Below the pieces are notes generated by a model. That model ran no database searches and was not told the origin of the DNA. It was given only the letters and a program-made list of their open reading frames with translations. DNA of 32,001 nucleotides from Pirellulaceae bacterium. GTDB taxonomy: Bacteria; Planctomycetota; Planctomycetia; Pirellulales; Pirellulaceae. The stretch is taken from NCBI GenBank assembly GCA_028066335.1, contig JALCBQ010000017.1:1-32001 (forward strand), in the 5' to 3' direction. Position 1 is the first letter of the stretch. Every line of letters begins with the position of its first letter. A program made the translations under genes and the position numbers. Below are positions 16,051 through 25,264 of the stretch, in pieces.

Positions 16051-17649
16051 TCAGGGCTGCTTTCTAACGCCCATAGCCGAGCGGATTCTTTCGAGAGTTT
16101 GTTGCAAGCGGGCCAAACAGACCTCTTTTCCTAAAATTGAAAGAGAGTCGAAAATTCCTGGACCAACCCCTTTCCCCGTTGTGCCAATTCGAAGAGGATG
16201 GACAATTTCACCCATTTTCAGCCCCTCTTCTTCTAAAAATGTTCGCAATGAATTTTCAATGGACTTGGTATCAAACGACTCAATAGAATCGATGCGAGAA
16301 ATCAACTTTTCTAAGAGTAAATCAGCGTTTTCCTTGAGAAGACGCTTCTTAAAATCTTTTTCGTTATAGACAAGGTTTGCGTTTGAAACATAAAAGAAGT
16401 CGGCATACTCAAGAAGATCTCCCATGACCTTAAGGCGATCACCACAAGCCTCGATGATTTGCCCCAACCTCTCTTTTTCGGTCTCTAGCTCCGCATCTTC
16501 TTTAGATAATAATCCCGAATTGATGAGAAATGGGAGCATAGCAAAAACTTTGTCTGCAGTGCTTAACCGTTGCATAAACCGATCTTGAAATGCCCATAAT
16601 TTTTGTGGATCAAAACCGGCTGGTGCCTTGGTCACCCGCTCTAGGGTAAAGTGTTTAATAAGGTCATCCACCGAAAAATCTTCTGTTTCGCCATCAAGGG
16701 ACCACCCTAATAATGCCAGGTAGTTCAAAATTGCCGACGGCAGATAACCAGTTTTCTCATAAAAGTCGACGAGGACAGGGTTAAAAGTCTCGGCATCTTC
16801 GGCAAAGCCCAAGCGGTTTGCAATCGTAACACCATGGTCGTAGACTTTCTTAAACTCACGATTTTTGAGGTAATGGGGGATTTTACGTTTACTGAGTTTG
16901 TTTTTACCATTCGGTTCGGCAACATATGGTAGATGAGCATATTCAGGGATGTCGTACCCAAGTCCTTGAGCGATAAATATTTGCCTCGGTGTATTGGAAA
17001 GATGCTCGACCGCCCTAATAACATGGGTGATTTTAAAATCGTGGTCGTCGATGACTGTTGCCAAATGGTAGAGGCAAGTTCCATCGTTTCGTTGAATGAC
17101 GTGATCTTGTTCCTGCGCCCATTCGAATGAAACCTCGCCCCGAACAAGGTCGACAAATGAGCAATTCCCCTCTCGTGGCATTTTTAATCGGACGACCGCC
17201 TTCCGCCCTTCTGCCTCAAAAGCTTCCTTTTTCTCGTCAGTATCAGCCATGAAACGGCGGCTGTACAAAAAGGGACGCTTCTCTTTTTCGGCAGCCTGTC
17301 GCTCAGCCTGCAACTCCTCTGGGTGAGCATAGTCGTAGTAGGCAAGCCCCTTTTCAAGAAGAGTGGCCACCCCCTCTTCATACCGTTTGCTACGCTCTGA
17401 TTGATAGTAAGGACCATAAGGGCCACCGACTTCTGGTCCTTCGTCCCAGTCCATACCGAGCCAGCGAAACCCGTCCAAGATCGGCTTTAAGGCTGTTTCG
17501 ACGTTTCTCTTCTGATCAGTATCGTCGATTCGCAGTATGAATTGCCCACCATTTTGTTTGGCAAACAACCAGTTAAAAAGAGCAGTACGAACACCACCGA
17601 TATGTAGATAGCCGGTCGGACTCGGAGCAAAACGGGTGCGAGCAGTCAT
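16051..17649 (-). CDS. gltX: Glutamyl-tRNA synthetase
   Basis: This 532-residue class I synthetase charges tRNA with glutamate. The HIGH-type motif is HIGG (H16-G19, after FAPSPTGYL), and the KMSKS-type motif is KLSKR (251-255). VIRAVEHLSNTPRQ (210-223) and the C-terminal PLRIGTTGKGVGPGIFDSL are also family hallmarks. It is slightly longer than E. coli GltX (about 470), mostly through an insertion around residues 110-150 rich in Glu and Arg. Whether it is discriminating or also charges tRNA-Gln cannot be decided here, since no gatCAB or glnS lies in the window. The ATG at 17649 gives the canonical N-terminus. Confidence 0.97.
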   Translation of the reverse strand: MTARTRFAPSPTGYLHIGGVRTALFNWLFAKQNGGQFILRIDDTDQKRNVETALKPILDGFRWLGMDWDEGPEVGGPYGPYYQSERSKRYEEGVATLLEKGLAYYDYAHPEELQAERQAAEKEKRPFLYSRRFMADTDEKKEAFEAEGRKAVVRLKMPREGNCSFVDLVRGEVSFEWAQEQDHVIQRNDGTCLYHLATVIDDHDFKITHVIRAVEHLSNTPRQIFIAQGLGYDIPEYAHLPYVAEPNGKNKLSKRKIPHYLKNREFKKVYDHGVTIANRLGFAEDAETFNPVLVDFYEKTGYLPSAILNYLALLGWSLDGETEDFSVDDLIKHFTLERVTKAPAGFDPQKLWAFQDRFMQRLSTADKVFAMLPFLINSGLLSKEDAELETEKERLGQIIEACGDRLKVMGDLLEYADFFYVSNANLVYNEKDFKKRLLKENADLLLEKLISRIDSIESFDTKSIENSLRTFLEEEGLKMGEIVHPLRIGTTGKGVGPGIFDSLSILGKEVCLARLQQTLERIRSAMGVRKQP

Positions 17650-17791
17650 TGAAAAAAGAGCTTTCTTGAGGACTTTTGGGGAAACGGCAAAGAGACAAGC
17701 CAGCCCTATTAAACGTCATCATGGCCCCTTTTTCTAGTGGTCTTCTTTTTTATCAAAGACAAGAGGCAAAAAAAACTCTCTTTTCGTCGAG

Positions 17792-19117
17792 TTAGGCAGC
17801 TCGTGTCGCTTTTTTTCGCTCTTTTCGTAAACGACGACGCTGCGATTTTGAAAGGCCGCGCTCTGATAATTGTCTCACTTCTTCATCTTCATAATCGTCG
17901 TCGTAATTTGTAAACGACTCGCTCTTTTTAGAAAGTTTCCCCTTAGCTCCTTTCTTGTGTTCATTTATCGGGAGAGTTGCTGTCTCCTTCCTTATGGCCG
18001 CTCCTCGTTTTTTCGAACCAGAGGGCTTCTTGGCCTCCTTGGTTTGAACTGGCTCTGATTTTGCCTTCTCCTCTTTCTCGGCCTTAGTAACTTTAGCAGT
18101 AACCTTCTTTGAAGGAGCCTTTTTAGCCGCCACCCGAACAGAACTCGCTGAAGGATCTCCCTCTTTATCGTTAACCTGCTTCCGAGCTACCTTCTCTTTT
18201 ACAATACTTCCTTTACCTTTCAACCATCCTTGGGTATCAAAATAGACATATCTCAAATAGTTTGTCGTTCCGAAAAAAGTCGCTAAAGCCCCTCCCATTG
18301 AAAGCCACCAAAGGTACGAGCCAAACCCTAAACCAGCGAGCGTCTCAGCAGAAAAGAGAGTAGAACCAACGACCCCGGCAACGTAAAAAGAGAGGCTAGC
18401 GGTGAGCCAAAACAACGTCCCCTTTGAAAACACAACTTCTTTTGTGAGCTTCCATACCAATGGCGCTATCGCGACCGAGACGATAATCCCCCACAATGTC
18501 GTTCCCGAGATAGATACCCAGCCTTCCACCAACGATGAAAGAGCCGCTCCAAGTGAATCTCCTAAACGTGTCGCTGAAAATAGGCTAGCGAAAACGAGAA
18601 CCGCCGAAACCTTCAGCCATAACCGGTAGCTCCCACCATAGTCGTCTCGACGATGTTGCCTAATAAAATAAACGAGCCCTGCTTGTAACCCTCCGAACAA
18701 ATAAAGGGTGGAGATAAACCAATTTCCAACTGAGCCCTGATTCTCCAGCGAGAGGGCAATATAGCTCGCTTTAGCAGACTCTGGCAAAGAGACAAAAGCT
18801 TCATTACCTGCAATAATGAGCCCACTCAATGTTAATGGCACAAGATAAAAGAGGGTAAGTGAAAGCCAGCCGACAGGGACAAACCCACTCCAAGCATGTT
18901 GCGAAGCAAGACGACCTTTTTGATCATAATTGTGGAGTTTTTCTTCTTCAGAAACCGCAACATGGCTCACTGTTTCCCGGAGGCTCTTGCTCCCTTTGGG
19001 ATCAGTGCTGTCTTTTCCTAATTTTGCCGTAAAAGAGTCTTGGCTTTCTCTTGGTAAAATTCGCCCCTCAGCAAGAACAATCCGGCGTCGCTGGGCACCT
19101 CGTTCGAAACGGGTCAT
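17792..19117 (-). CDS. Six-helix membrane protein with long lysine-rich tail, unknown function
   Basis: The 441-residue protein has a hydrophilic N-terminus (1-75), about six predicted membrane helices (roughly 80-103, 132-152, 167-182, 206-222, 233-253, 265-283) and a C-terminal tail of about 140 residues. The tail is low-complexity, dominated by Lys, Ala, Glu and Ser, then an acidic YDDDYEDEE patch (near 413-421) and a final basic helix with SKSQRRRLRKERKK. By charge, the tail should be cytoplasmic and could bind nucleic acid, ribosomes or acidic proteins. I do not recognise the family; similar R/K-rich ends occur in planctomycete proteins of unknown role. The start at 19117 has AGGA about 10 bases upstream. 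It is encoded 142 bases upstream of gltX. Confidence 0.8.
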   Translation of the reverse strand: MTRFERGAQRRRIVLAEGRILPRESQDSFTAKLGKDSTDPKGSKSLRETVSHVAVSEEEKLHNYDQKGRLASQHAWSGFVPVGWLSLTLFYLVPLTLSGLIIAGNEAFVSLPESAKASYIALSLENQGSVGNWFISTLYLFGGLQAGLVYFIRQHRRDDYGGSYRLWLKVSAVLVFASLFSATRLGDSLGAALSSLVEGWVSISGTTLWGIIVSVAIAPLVWKLTKEVVFSKGTLFWLTASLSFYVAGVVGSTLFSAETLAGLGFGSYLWWLSMGGALATFFGTTNYLRYVYFDTQGWLKGKGSIVKEKVARKQVNDKEGDPSASSVRVAAKKAPSKKVTAKVTKAEKEEKAKSEPVQTKEAKKPSGSKKRGAAIRKETATLPINEHKKGAKGKLSKKSESFTNYDDDYEDEEVRQLSERGLSKSQRRRLRKERKKATRAA

Positions 19118-19318
19118 CCTTTTTCGGTTCCTATTAATCCTTTAATAGTTTTTAGCTAGAGAAAGGCATTCATACAAAACCTTTTGCTCCCTCCTTGGAA
19201 ACTTCGGCCTATTTTGGCTCGGTAGTTAAAAAGAAACGATCTCCTGGCAGAGACATCATCTCCCGAAAAAATCCCCTATTTTTTGTATTTCACCATGTAA
19301 GAAGCTAGATGGGCCGTG

Positions 19319-20194
19319 CTATTTCTCATAGACAAACTCATTTTTTAGTATACCGATCGTTTCAATCTCAACTTCAACAAGATCACCTTCTTGAAGAAAA
19401 CGGGGAGGGTTTCGGGCAACTCCAACTCCGGGTGGTGTCCCTGTAAAGATCAAATCGCCGACGGCCAATGTGCATACTTGAGAGATATAGGCAATGAGAT
19501 AATCAATGTTAAAGATAAACTCTCGAGTTCGAGAATTTTGCATGACCTCTCCATTGATCCGCAATTGCACTCCTAAATCATGAGGGTTCCTGATTTCGTC
19601 GGCCGTTACAAGCTCAGGGCCATAGGGAGCAAAAGTATCAAATGATTTTCCCAAAAGCCACTGTTCCCCCGGCTTTTCTTTTTGCCAATCCCGTGCCGAG
19701 ACATCGTGCCCACAGCAGTAACCGGCAACATGGTTCAATGCCTTTTCAACAGCGATATTTTTTCCCTCTTTTCCAATAACAACAACGAGTTCTCCCTCGA
19801 AATCGACTTTTTGGCTTACTTTGGGTAATACAACTTTATCATGATGAGCTGCCACCGTCGTTGGGAGTTTGTTAAAAATCAGCGGCTCTGCAGGGATTTT
19901 GGCCCCCGTCTCTGCCGCGTGGTCAGCATAATTTAGGCCAACACACAACACCTTCTGAGGATTCGGGATTGGTGGCAAGATAACAATGTCTTGACTCGAA
20001 AGTACCTCTGACCCTTCTGTGAGAATATTTTTTGCCAATGCAAGTCCCTCTTTTCCCTCCTTGAGCAGATCTTTAAGCGAACTCCATGGGGTCGCACTCC
20101 CGTCCAAAGGAATATATTTATCCCCCCGTTTAGCCGCAAAATGGGGTGTTTTCGTGTCATCCCCTTTTCTTGAGTAAGTAATGAAACGGACCAT
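19319..20194 (-). CDS. Fumarylacetoacetate hydrolase family protein
   Basis: This 291-residue protein has the FAH fold used for hydrolysis, decarboxylation or isomerisation of beta-diketo or 2-keto acids (for example in aromatic degradation or as oxaloacetate decarboxylase). The divalent metal ligands are visible in VDFEGELVVVIG (two Glu) and GHDVSARDWQ (Asp); CVGLNYADHAAE holds the active-site His, and FTGTPPGVG the C-terminal motif. The exact substrate cannot be read from sequence. I chose the ATG at 20194 (MVRFITYS), with GAGG just upstream; the ATG six codons further up is less likely. It is divergent from the HD-GYP/GGDEF gene across a 270-base region. Confidence 0.92.
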   Translation of the reverse strand: MVRFITYSRKGDDTKTPHFAAKRGDKYIPLDGSATPWSSLKDLLKEGKEGLALAKNILTEGSEVLSSQDIVILPPIPNPQKVLCVGLNYADHAAETGAKIPAEPLIFNKLPTTVAAHHDKVVLPKVSQKVDFEGELVVVIGKEGKNIAVEKALNHVAGYCCGHDVSARDWQKEKPGEQWLLGKSFDTFAPYGPELVTADEIRNPHDLGVQLRINGEVMQNSRTREFIFNIDYLIAYISQVCTLAVGDLIFTGTPPGVGVARNPPRFLQEGDLVEVEIETIGILKNEFVYEK

Positions 20195-20242
20195 AATTCC
20201 TCTACTTTTCAAATTTTAAAAATCTTCCAAATCCTTTTAAAG

Positions 20243-20266
20243 GGGACAACTCGTTACCTTTGTCCC
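20243..20266. promoter_or_regulatory. Inverted repeat in the divergent promoter region (GGGACAA/TTGTCCC)
   Basis: A perfect 7-bp inverted repeat with a 10-base spacer lies 49 bases upstream of the FAH-family gene and about 200 bases before the HD-GYP/GGDEF gene. Its form and place fit an operator shared by the divergent genes; the regulator is unknown. Confidence 0.3.
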
Positions 20267-20464
20267 TATAAGTAACACAATTGATAAAAAAGTACAAACC
20301 CCTACAAGAAACTTCTTTTTTCAAAAGGCAAACCTCACCTAAACCATATTCACATCCTATCTTTAAGCAAACGTCTGGATGTGGACCTGCCCACGAATGC
20401 GCTCTGTACAAGATGTCTTGCGTTAAAACCTACAGCTAACAACCTAAAAGACGACTAACCCGAC

Positions 20465-22867
20465 ATGGAAAGACCTTCTTCACAACCTAACTCCACATCC
20501 GAGAGTACAACGTCAAAAGAGGCACGTGTCACAGAAAAAGATGCGCTTCAATCGACCGATCAGAGGCTAAACAAACTCTCCTCACTTCTAGATAATGTTG
20601 GCCCCGATAACCAACTGCCAGCCAATAACTCAATCCAACCTGAACAAGAAACATCGAGTCATCCCCCGTTAGATGCTCAATCCCAACAAGCATTGAATCC
20701 CCCTATAGAAGAGAGCTCGGCTGCCGACCAACTCATAAAAAACCGTCTCGGGATTGCTAGCAGCCTCTTTTTTGCAATTGATGCCAAACACCCTTTGACA
20801 GCGGCCCACTCTCTTCGTGTTGCCTTGACTTGCACCGCCTGGGGGGAGTTCATGAAACACGATAGCCTTTTTATTACAAACTTGGAAATCGCCGCCCTAC
20901 TCCATGATGTTGGCAAAATTGGCCTTCCCGACAAGATACTGAACAAACCGGCTGAACTGAGCTTCGACGAAATCGAAGAAATTGAAAAGCACCGCCAAAA
21001 GGGACTCTACATCTTGGCCAGCTGCTCAACTCCCTTTGAAGTACTAGAGACGATTAAGTACAGCGCTGCCTGGTACAACGGTACCCGGGCTGGCTACGAC
21101 AAACAAGAAGAGTCTCTCCCTTTGGGTGCTCGTATATTAGCAATTGCCGACGCTTTTGATTCAATGACAACTGATCAAGTCTATCGTCAAGCATTCTCAC
21201 GGGAACGTGCACTCTCAGAGCTGTATTGCAACGCCAATACCCAGTTTGACATTCGACTTGTGGAAAGTTTCCATCAGTTTCTAAACCGCCACCCAAACTA
21301 CTTTAAAAGCTCATTCAAAAGCTGGATTGCTGATCTCAATAAAACAGAGGCAACCCACATCTTTTGGAAACTGGAGACTGCTCTCCTTAATCGAGCGACC
21401 CCTGAAAAAGATGATTTCCACCACCAGTTTATTGACCACTCCCAAGACGCTGTGTTTTTCCTAAACACAAGTCTACAAATTACTTATTGGAACCGAGCAG
21501 CCGAAGATTTAACGGGCCTTTCCTCGGAGAGTATTTTGCAAAAAGAGTGGAGCCCGGCAATTTTTGAACTGCAAAATAGCTTAGGCCAAAAGGTTTCACA
21601 TGAAGAATGCCCTATTGCCGAAGTGCTACGAGACCGTAGAACCTTGATAAAACGGTTTTATATTTGTAATCGCCAGGGGAAACATATAGCGGTCTCAACC
21701 CAGATAACCCCCGTTTTTTCGTCGAATAATCAGCTTCTTGGTGCGGCTGTATCGATGCACGATGTCTCTGGTCGAGTCGTTCTTGAACAGCGGGTTGAAA
21801 CATTACATACCAAAGCGACTCGCGACCCTCTTACAAGTGTCTCGAATCGATCCGAATTTGACAACCATTTGGCCCAATTTGTCGAAGCCTATCACCGAGA
21901 AAACAAGGTTTCGTCGCTCATTATGTGCGACATTGATTACTTTAAAAAGATCAACGACACCTATGGCCATCAAGCTGGTGATGAAGCCCTGATCGACTTT
22001 GCAAAAATACTCCAAACATCGTGGCGCCCAGGTGATCTTATCGCCCGTTATGGTGGCGAAGAGTTCGCCATTTTATGTAATGATCTAGACAATAACACGG
22101 CGACAGAAAGAGCGGAAAAACTCCGTCAGGAACTAGCAGAGATACCTCAGCCTGCTCTGAAAGGTCAGCAGCTCACAGCAAGTTTTGGCGTTACCGAACT
22201 ACAATCAGGTGATACCCCTGAATCCTTTTTGGGGCGTGCTGACCGAGCCTTGATGCAGGCTAAAGAGTCGGGTCGAAATATGGTGATTCAACTTGGAAGT
22301 GGTCAGCAAAATACCGATAACAAAGCAAAAGAGAAGACTAGCTGGTTTACCTGGCTCACCTCCGATTCTGCCGACTTAATCCTTAAAAGAACACTGGAAA
22401 CAGAGGTCCCTCTTGAAGTCGCCCTCGAAAAACTCAAAGGCTTTGTCATTGATTTAAAGGCCAATATCATCGCCCTTAACGAAAGCACCCTCTCCCTGGA
22501 AATTTCCAGAAAAAGTCAAAACAAGACAACCAACACAATACGACATACACCTTTTGCTGTTGATATTAAATTCCACCAACAACAGTCAAAAAACCATAAG
22601 GGACAAGATTTTACCCATACAATCTTTGACCTTTCAATTCGCCCAAAGCGAAACCGTGATCGTCGCCAAAAAGCTGTTCTCGAAGAGGCCAAACTCCTCC
22701 TGAATAGCTTCAAGTCGTATATGATCGCTTATGAAAGGGCCGCCTATAACATCTCTACCAGTAAAGACTTAGAGCCGAGCGGAAAGTTTTATCAAGCGAT
22801 CAAATATTGGATCGGCCCAATTTTTGGAAAGAGAGCCCAGAAAAAACCCAAAAAGGGTAAGCGATAA
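20465..22867 (+). CDS. Cyclic-di-GMP signalling protein: degenerate HD-GYP, PAS, GGDEF and C-terminal unknown domain
   Basis: This 800-residue cytoplasmic protein has a disordered N-terminus (1-85), an HD-type domain (about 90-280), a PAS domain (about 322-440), a GGDEF domain (about 450-605) and a C-terminal region (about 635-760) that I do not recognise. The GGDEF domain looks active: GGEEF at 530-534, with an inhibitory-site RPGD (521-524) exactly five residues before it, so it should make c-di-GMP with product inhibition. The HD domain keeps H115, H147-D148, H176 and D229, but the HHE-xx-DGxGYP segment reads YSAAWYNGTRAGYD (199-212), losing two metal-binding His, so c-di-GMP hydrolysis is doubtful. 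The PAS domain may bind a small ligand. The start at 20465 is the first ATG and has a weak ribosome binding site. Confidence 0.92.
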   Translation: MERPSSQPNSTSESTTSKEARVTEKDALQSTDQRLNKLSSLLDNVGPDNQLPANNSIQPEQETSSHPPLDAQSQQALNPPIEESSAADQLIKNRLGIASSLFFAIDAKHPLTAAHSLRVALTCTAWGEFMKHDSLFITNLEIAALLHDVGKIGLPDKILNKPAELSFDEIEEIEKHRQKGLYILASCSTPFEVLETIKYSAAWYNGTRAGYDKQEESLPLGARILAIADAFDSMTTDQVYRQAFSRERALSELYCNANTQFDIRLVESFHQFLNRHPNYFKSSFKSWIADLNKTEATHIFWKLETALLNRATPEKDDFHHQFIDHSQDAVFFLNTSLQITYWNRAAEDLTGLSSESILQKEWSPAIFELQNSLGQKVSHEECPIAEVLRDRRTLIKRFYICNRQGKHIAVSTQITPVFSSNNQLLGAAVSMHDVSGRVVLEQRVETLHTKATRDPLTSVSNRSEFDNHLAQFVEAYHRENKVSSLIMCDIDYFKKINDTYGHQAGDEALIDFAKILQTSWRPGDLIARYGGEEFAILCNDLDNNTATERAEKLRQELAEIPQPALKGQQLTASFGVTELQSGDTPESFLGRADRALMQAKESGRNMVIQLGSGQQNTDNKAKEKTSWFTWLTSDSADLILKRTLETEVPLEVALEKLKGFVIDLKANIIALNESTLSLEISRKSQNKTTNTIRHTPFAVDIKFHQQQSKNHKGQDFTHTIFDLSIRPKRNRDRRQKAVLEEAKLLLNSFKSYMIAYERAAYNISTSKDLEPSGKFYQAIKYWIGPIFGKRAQKKPKKGKR

Positions 22868-23224
22868 AAACGAATTATCCCAAGGCCCTATTTTGAACAT
22901 AATTACTACTTATTACTAATAATAGTACACCTGATATAGGTAGAAAAATAGACGAAAAACAGACCTGTTTTTGTTAATTTTTCCTTACATTTCACGAATT
23001 CCTAGCCAAAACTGACTAACTGCCGACCATTTTTTGCCTCTAACACAGGCTATGAGAATCTCCGAAAATTCCCCTGCCCTTTATCTCTCTTAAATCTCCT
23101 GATTACTCAAAATACTCACTGCTTTTAGACTCCCTCCCTTTTTCATTATTCACTTTTACCCTTTAACCTACACTTTGAAATGGTTCTTTGACAGGTTCCT
23201 AACAGACCTTCCTAGATAATTTGT
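22868..23224. other. Intergenic region between the GGDEF gene and the histidine kinase gene
   Basis: Apart from a terminator at 22955-22980 the region is AT-rich with no gene. A TTGACA word at 23188-23193 exists, but the nearest TAGATA/GATAAT is at the kinase start codon, so it is not a normal promoter. The kinase operon promoter is probably further upstream and not recognised. Confidence 0.4.
22955..22980 (+). terminator. Rho-independent terminator after the GGDEF gene
   Basis: AAAAACAG (22955-22962) is complementary to CTGTTTTT (22965-22972), forming an AT-rich stem, followed by GTTAATTTTT. It lies about 90 bases beyond the stop and separates the diguanylate cyclase gene from the kinase operon. 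Confidence 0.55.
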
Positions 23225-24703
23225 ATGTCAAAACAACTCCTTCAATATCTCGTTATTGCTACTGTGGGGGCGGCCACTCTTGCCGGCCTTAGTATGCTCT
23301 TTGCGCAACGACTTGATTTTGTATTGGCCGAGTTAACAATCTTTGGAATCTTTACCTGCTGCTCTGCATTATGGTTTTACTGGCAACTGCGCAACCTACG
23401 ACGAGAAAACCAGTCGGCTCTGGAAAACCTTGAGCAAGTTGTTCACTCCCACCAACCTGATCTCCCTCAGGAAATCCATCTCTCTGATCAACACTCGAAC
23501 GTAATCTGCCAAAAAATCGTCCGCCTTCTCCAAGAGAGGGCAGAAAGTTACCATGAGGTCCGACAGGCCCAGGCACTCGCCGAGGCAAAAGCTCATCAGG
23601 CGGAGAATCGACGAAAACAACTGGATGAAATTGTCTCTGCTCTTAACTTGCCTATTATCGCATTCGATCAATTTGACGAACTCATCCTGGCTAACAAAAC
23701 GGCCCAAGATCTTCTCCAACTTGACAATACAGAGGGTCCCCAAGAAACGAAAATTTTCGAACAACTTGCCAACTGCCAGGAACTTGTCTCACTCCTTAGT
23801 GAAGCGGCCCATAGAAAAGCTCCAGTCTCAAAAACAATTGACCTCTCACTTCATGATGCCAATGGAACACCCTCATTTTATCGGGCAACCTGCCAATCAT
23901 TGGTCGATCTCTCCCAGAATAATAAAACCAAAACTCAGTCATATGAAGAGACGATGCAAGGAGCCGTTGCCGTGTTGTATGATATCGGCGAGCAAAAAAA
24001 TATTCAAAAAAGAAATGCCGAATTCGTCTCGGCTGCTAGTCATGAAATGAAAACCCCTCTGACATCGATTCGTGCCTACGTTGAATTACTTGCCGATGGT
24101 GTCGCCGAAGATGAAGAGACACGTGAAGAATTTCTAGAAATTATTGACAGCCAGGCCGATCGTCTTCAGCGCCTTATAAACAACCTCCTCGATATTGCAA
24201 GGATCGAGGCTGGAGTCGTCGCTGTCAAAAAAGAACCCCTCTCTCTTAGCGAAGTCCTTGAACAAGCTTTCCATCTTGTACAGCCCTCTGCTGAACAGAA
24301 ATCAATTGAATTCAAAAAAGACATTAGTTCTCTTTACCTTAGCGTTTTAGCCGACCGAGATATGCTCCTTCAAGCGACGATTAATCTTCTTTCAAACGCG
24401 ATCAAATATACCCCCAAAGGAGGCACGATTAGCCTTCGCAGCCGCCCTCTCGATAGTGCTGTGAGTATCGAGGTTGAAGACAATGGCGTCGGCCTTTCGG
24501 AAGAAGATTGTCACAAAGTCTTTGAGAAATTTTATCGAGTAAAGGAAAACAGCAACATGGCTACCGGTACTGGACTGGGCCTTCCACTGGTGAAACATAT
24601 TGTCGAAGACGTTCATCGTGGGACTTTAAATGTCCAAAGCGAAATCGGTGCAGGGAGCTGCTTTACAATGAATCTACCTTTGTTAACAGGTAACGATGCC
24701 TAA
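23225..24703 (+). CDS. Membrane-bound PAS sensor histidine kinase
   Basis: This 492-residue kinase has two membrane helices (about 7-27 and 35-53) with almost no periplasmic part, a coiled-coil linker (about 95-135), a PAS domain (about 136-255), and a HisKA/HATPase core. The phosphorylated residue is H273 (ASHEMKTPLTSIRAY); the N-box is NLLSNAIKYT (387-396), the G1 box DNGVGL (419-424) and the G2 box GTGLGLPLVK (448-457). The architecture is that of PhoR/WalK-type kinases, but with no sizeable external sensor domain, so the signal is probably sensed in the membrane or by PAS. The response regulator gene starts 8 bases after its stop, indicating one transcript and a cognate pair. Confidence 0.95.
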   Translation: MSKQLLQYLVIATVGAATLAGLSMLFAQRLDFVLAELTIFGIFTCCSALWFYWQLRNLRRENQSALENLEQVVHSHQPDLPQEIHLSDQHSNVICQKIVRLLQERAESYHEVRQAQALAEAKAHQAENRRKQLDEIVSALNLPIIAFDQFDELILANKTAQDLLQLDNTEGPQETKIFEQLANCQELVSLLSEAAHRKAPVSKTIDLSLHDANGTPSFYRATCQSLVDLSQNNKTKTQSYEETMQGAVAVLYDIGEQKNIQKRNAEFVSAASHEMKTPLTSIRAYVELLADGVAEDEETREEFLEIIDSQADRLQRLINNLLDIARIEAGVVAVKKEPLSLSEVLEQAFHLVQPSAEQKSIEFKKDISSLYLSVLADRDMLLQATINLLSNAIKYTPKGGTISLRSRPLDSAVSIEVEDNGVGLSEEDCHKVFEKFYRVKENSNMATGTGLGLPLVKHIVEDVHRGTLNVQSEIGAGSCFTMNLPLLTGNDA

Positions 24704-24711
24704 AGTTTGGG

Positions 24712-25236
24712 ATGATAACAATGGTCAAAAAAATCTTACTCTGTGATGACGAGGCTCATATTTTACGAGCTATGGAAATAAAACTTAAAACCTCTGGTTT
24801 TGAGGTCTTCACGGCATTGGATGGGCAGGCCGGATGGGAATTTTTGGAACAATCCGATTCACTCCCTGATTTGGTCATTACCGACTGCCAAATGCCCCGC
24901 CTGGATGGCCTTTCTCTTATTCGAAAAATTCGGTCGAGTTCCTCAATGTCCTCCCTAAAGACGATACTACTGACAGCTAAAGGTTATGAACTTTCCGAAG
25001 AAGATCTAAAAAATGAACTTGGCATTGAGGTTCTTCTTACGAAACCATTTAGCCCACGAAAAATCTTGGAAAAGGCGACTGAGCTGACCTCTGACAAGCC
25101 AGCGGAAAATCCATTCACCAAAGAGCCAAAAACAGAAAAAGTTTCTCCAAAAACCGAATCCTCTTGGACAGGGCCAACGTTTGAGTTGAAGGAAAAACCA
25201 CCCGAACAAACCAAGCAACTGAAGACCAAAAGATAG
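24712..25236 (+). CDS. Receiver-only response regulator with a charged tail
   Basis: The 174-residue protein has one CheY-like receiver domain (residues 5-122): acidic pocket D12-D13, phosphorylation site D58 (TDCQMP), T88 and K111. There is no DNA-binding, enzymatic or other output domain; instead the last about 50 residues are Lys/Pro/Glu-rich with NPFTKEP and SSWTGPTFEL words, probably a flexible docking tail. It is presumably phosphorylated by the kinase encoded immediately upstream, and should act by protein contact. A STAS gene follows 28 bases later. ATG at 24712 or 24721 (MVKKILL) are both possible starts; neither has a strong ribosome binding site. Confidence 0.93.
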   Translation: MITMVKKILLCDDEAHILRAMEIKLKTSGFEVFTALDGQAGWEFLEQSDSLPDLVITDCQMPRLDGLSLIRKIRSSSSMSSLKTILLTAKGYELSEEDLKNELGIEVLLTKPFSPRKILEKATELTSDKPAENPFTKEPKTEKVSPKTESSWTGPTFELKEKPPEQTKQLKTKR

Positions 25237-25264
25237 AGAAAACAAGAATGGAGAGGGTCTGAGT

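Noticed and set aside
23188..23220. TTGACA followed by TAGATAAT before the histidine kinase gene
   Set aside because: The spacing is 19-21 bases and the -10 word ends 4 bases before the start codon, leaving no room for a leader; a leaderless promoter is possible but unsupported.
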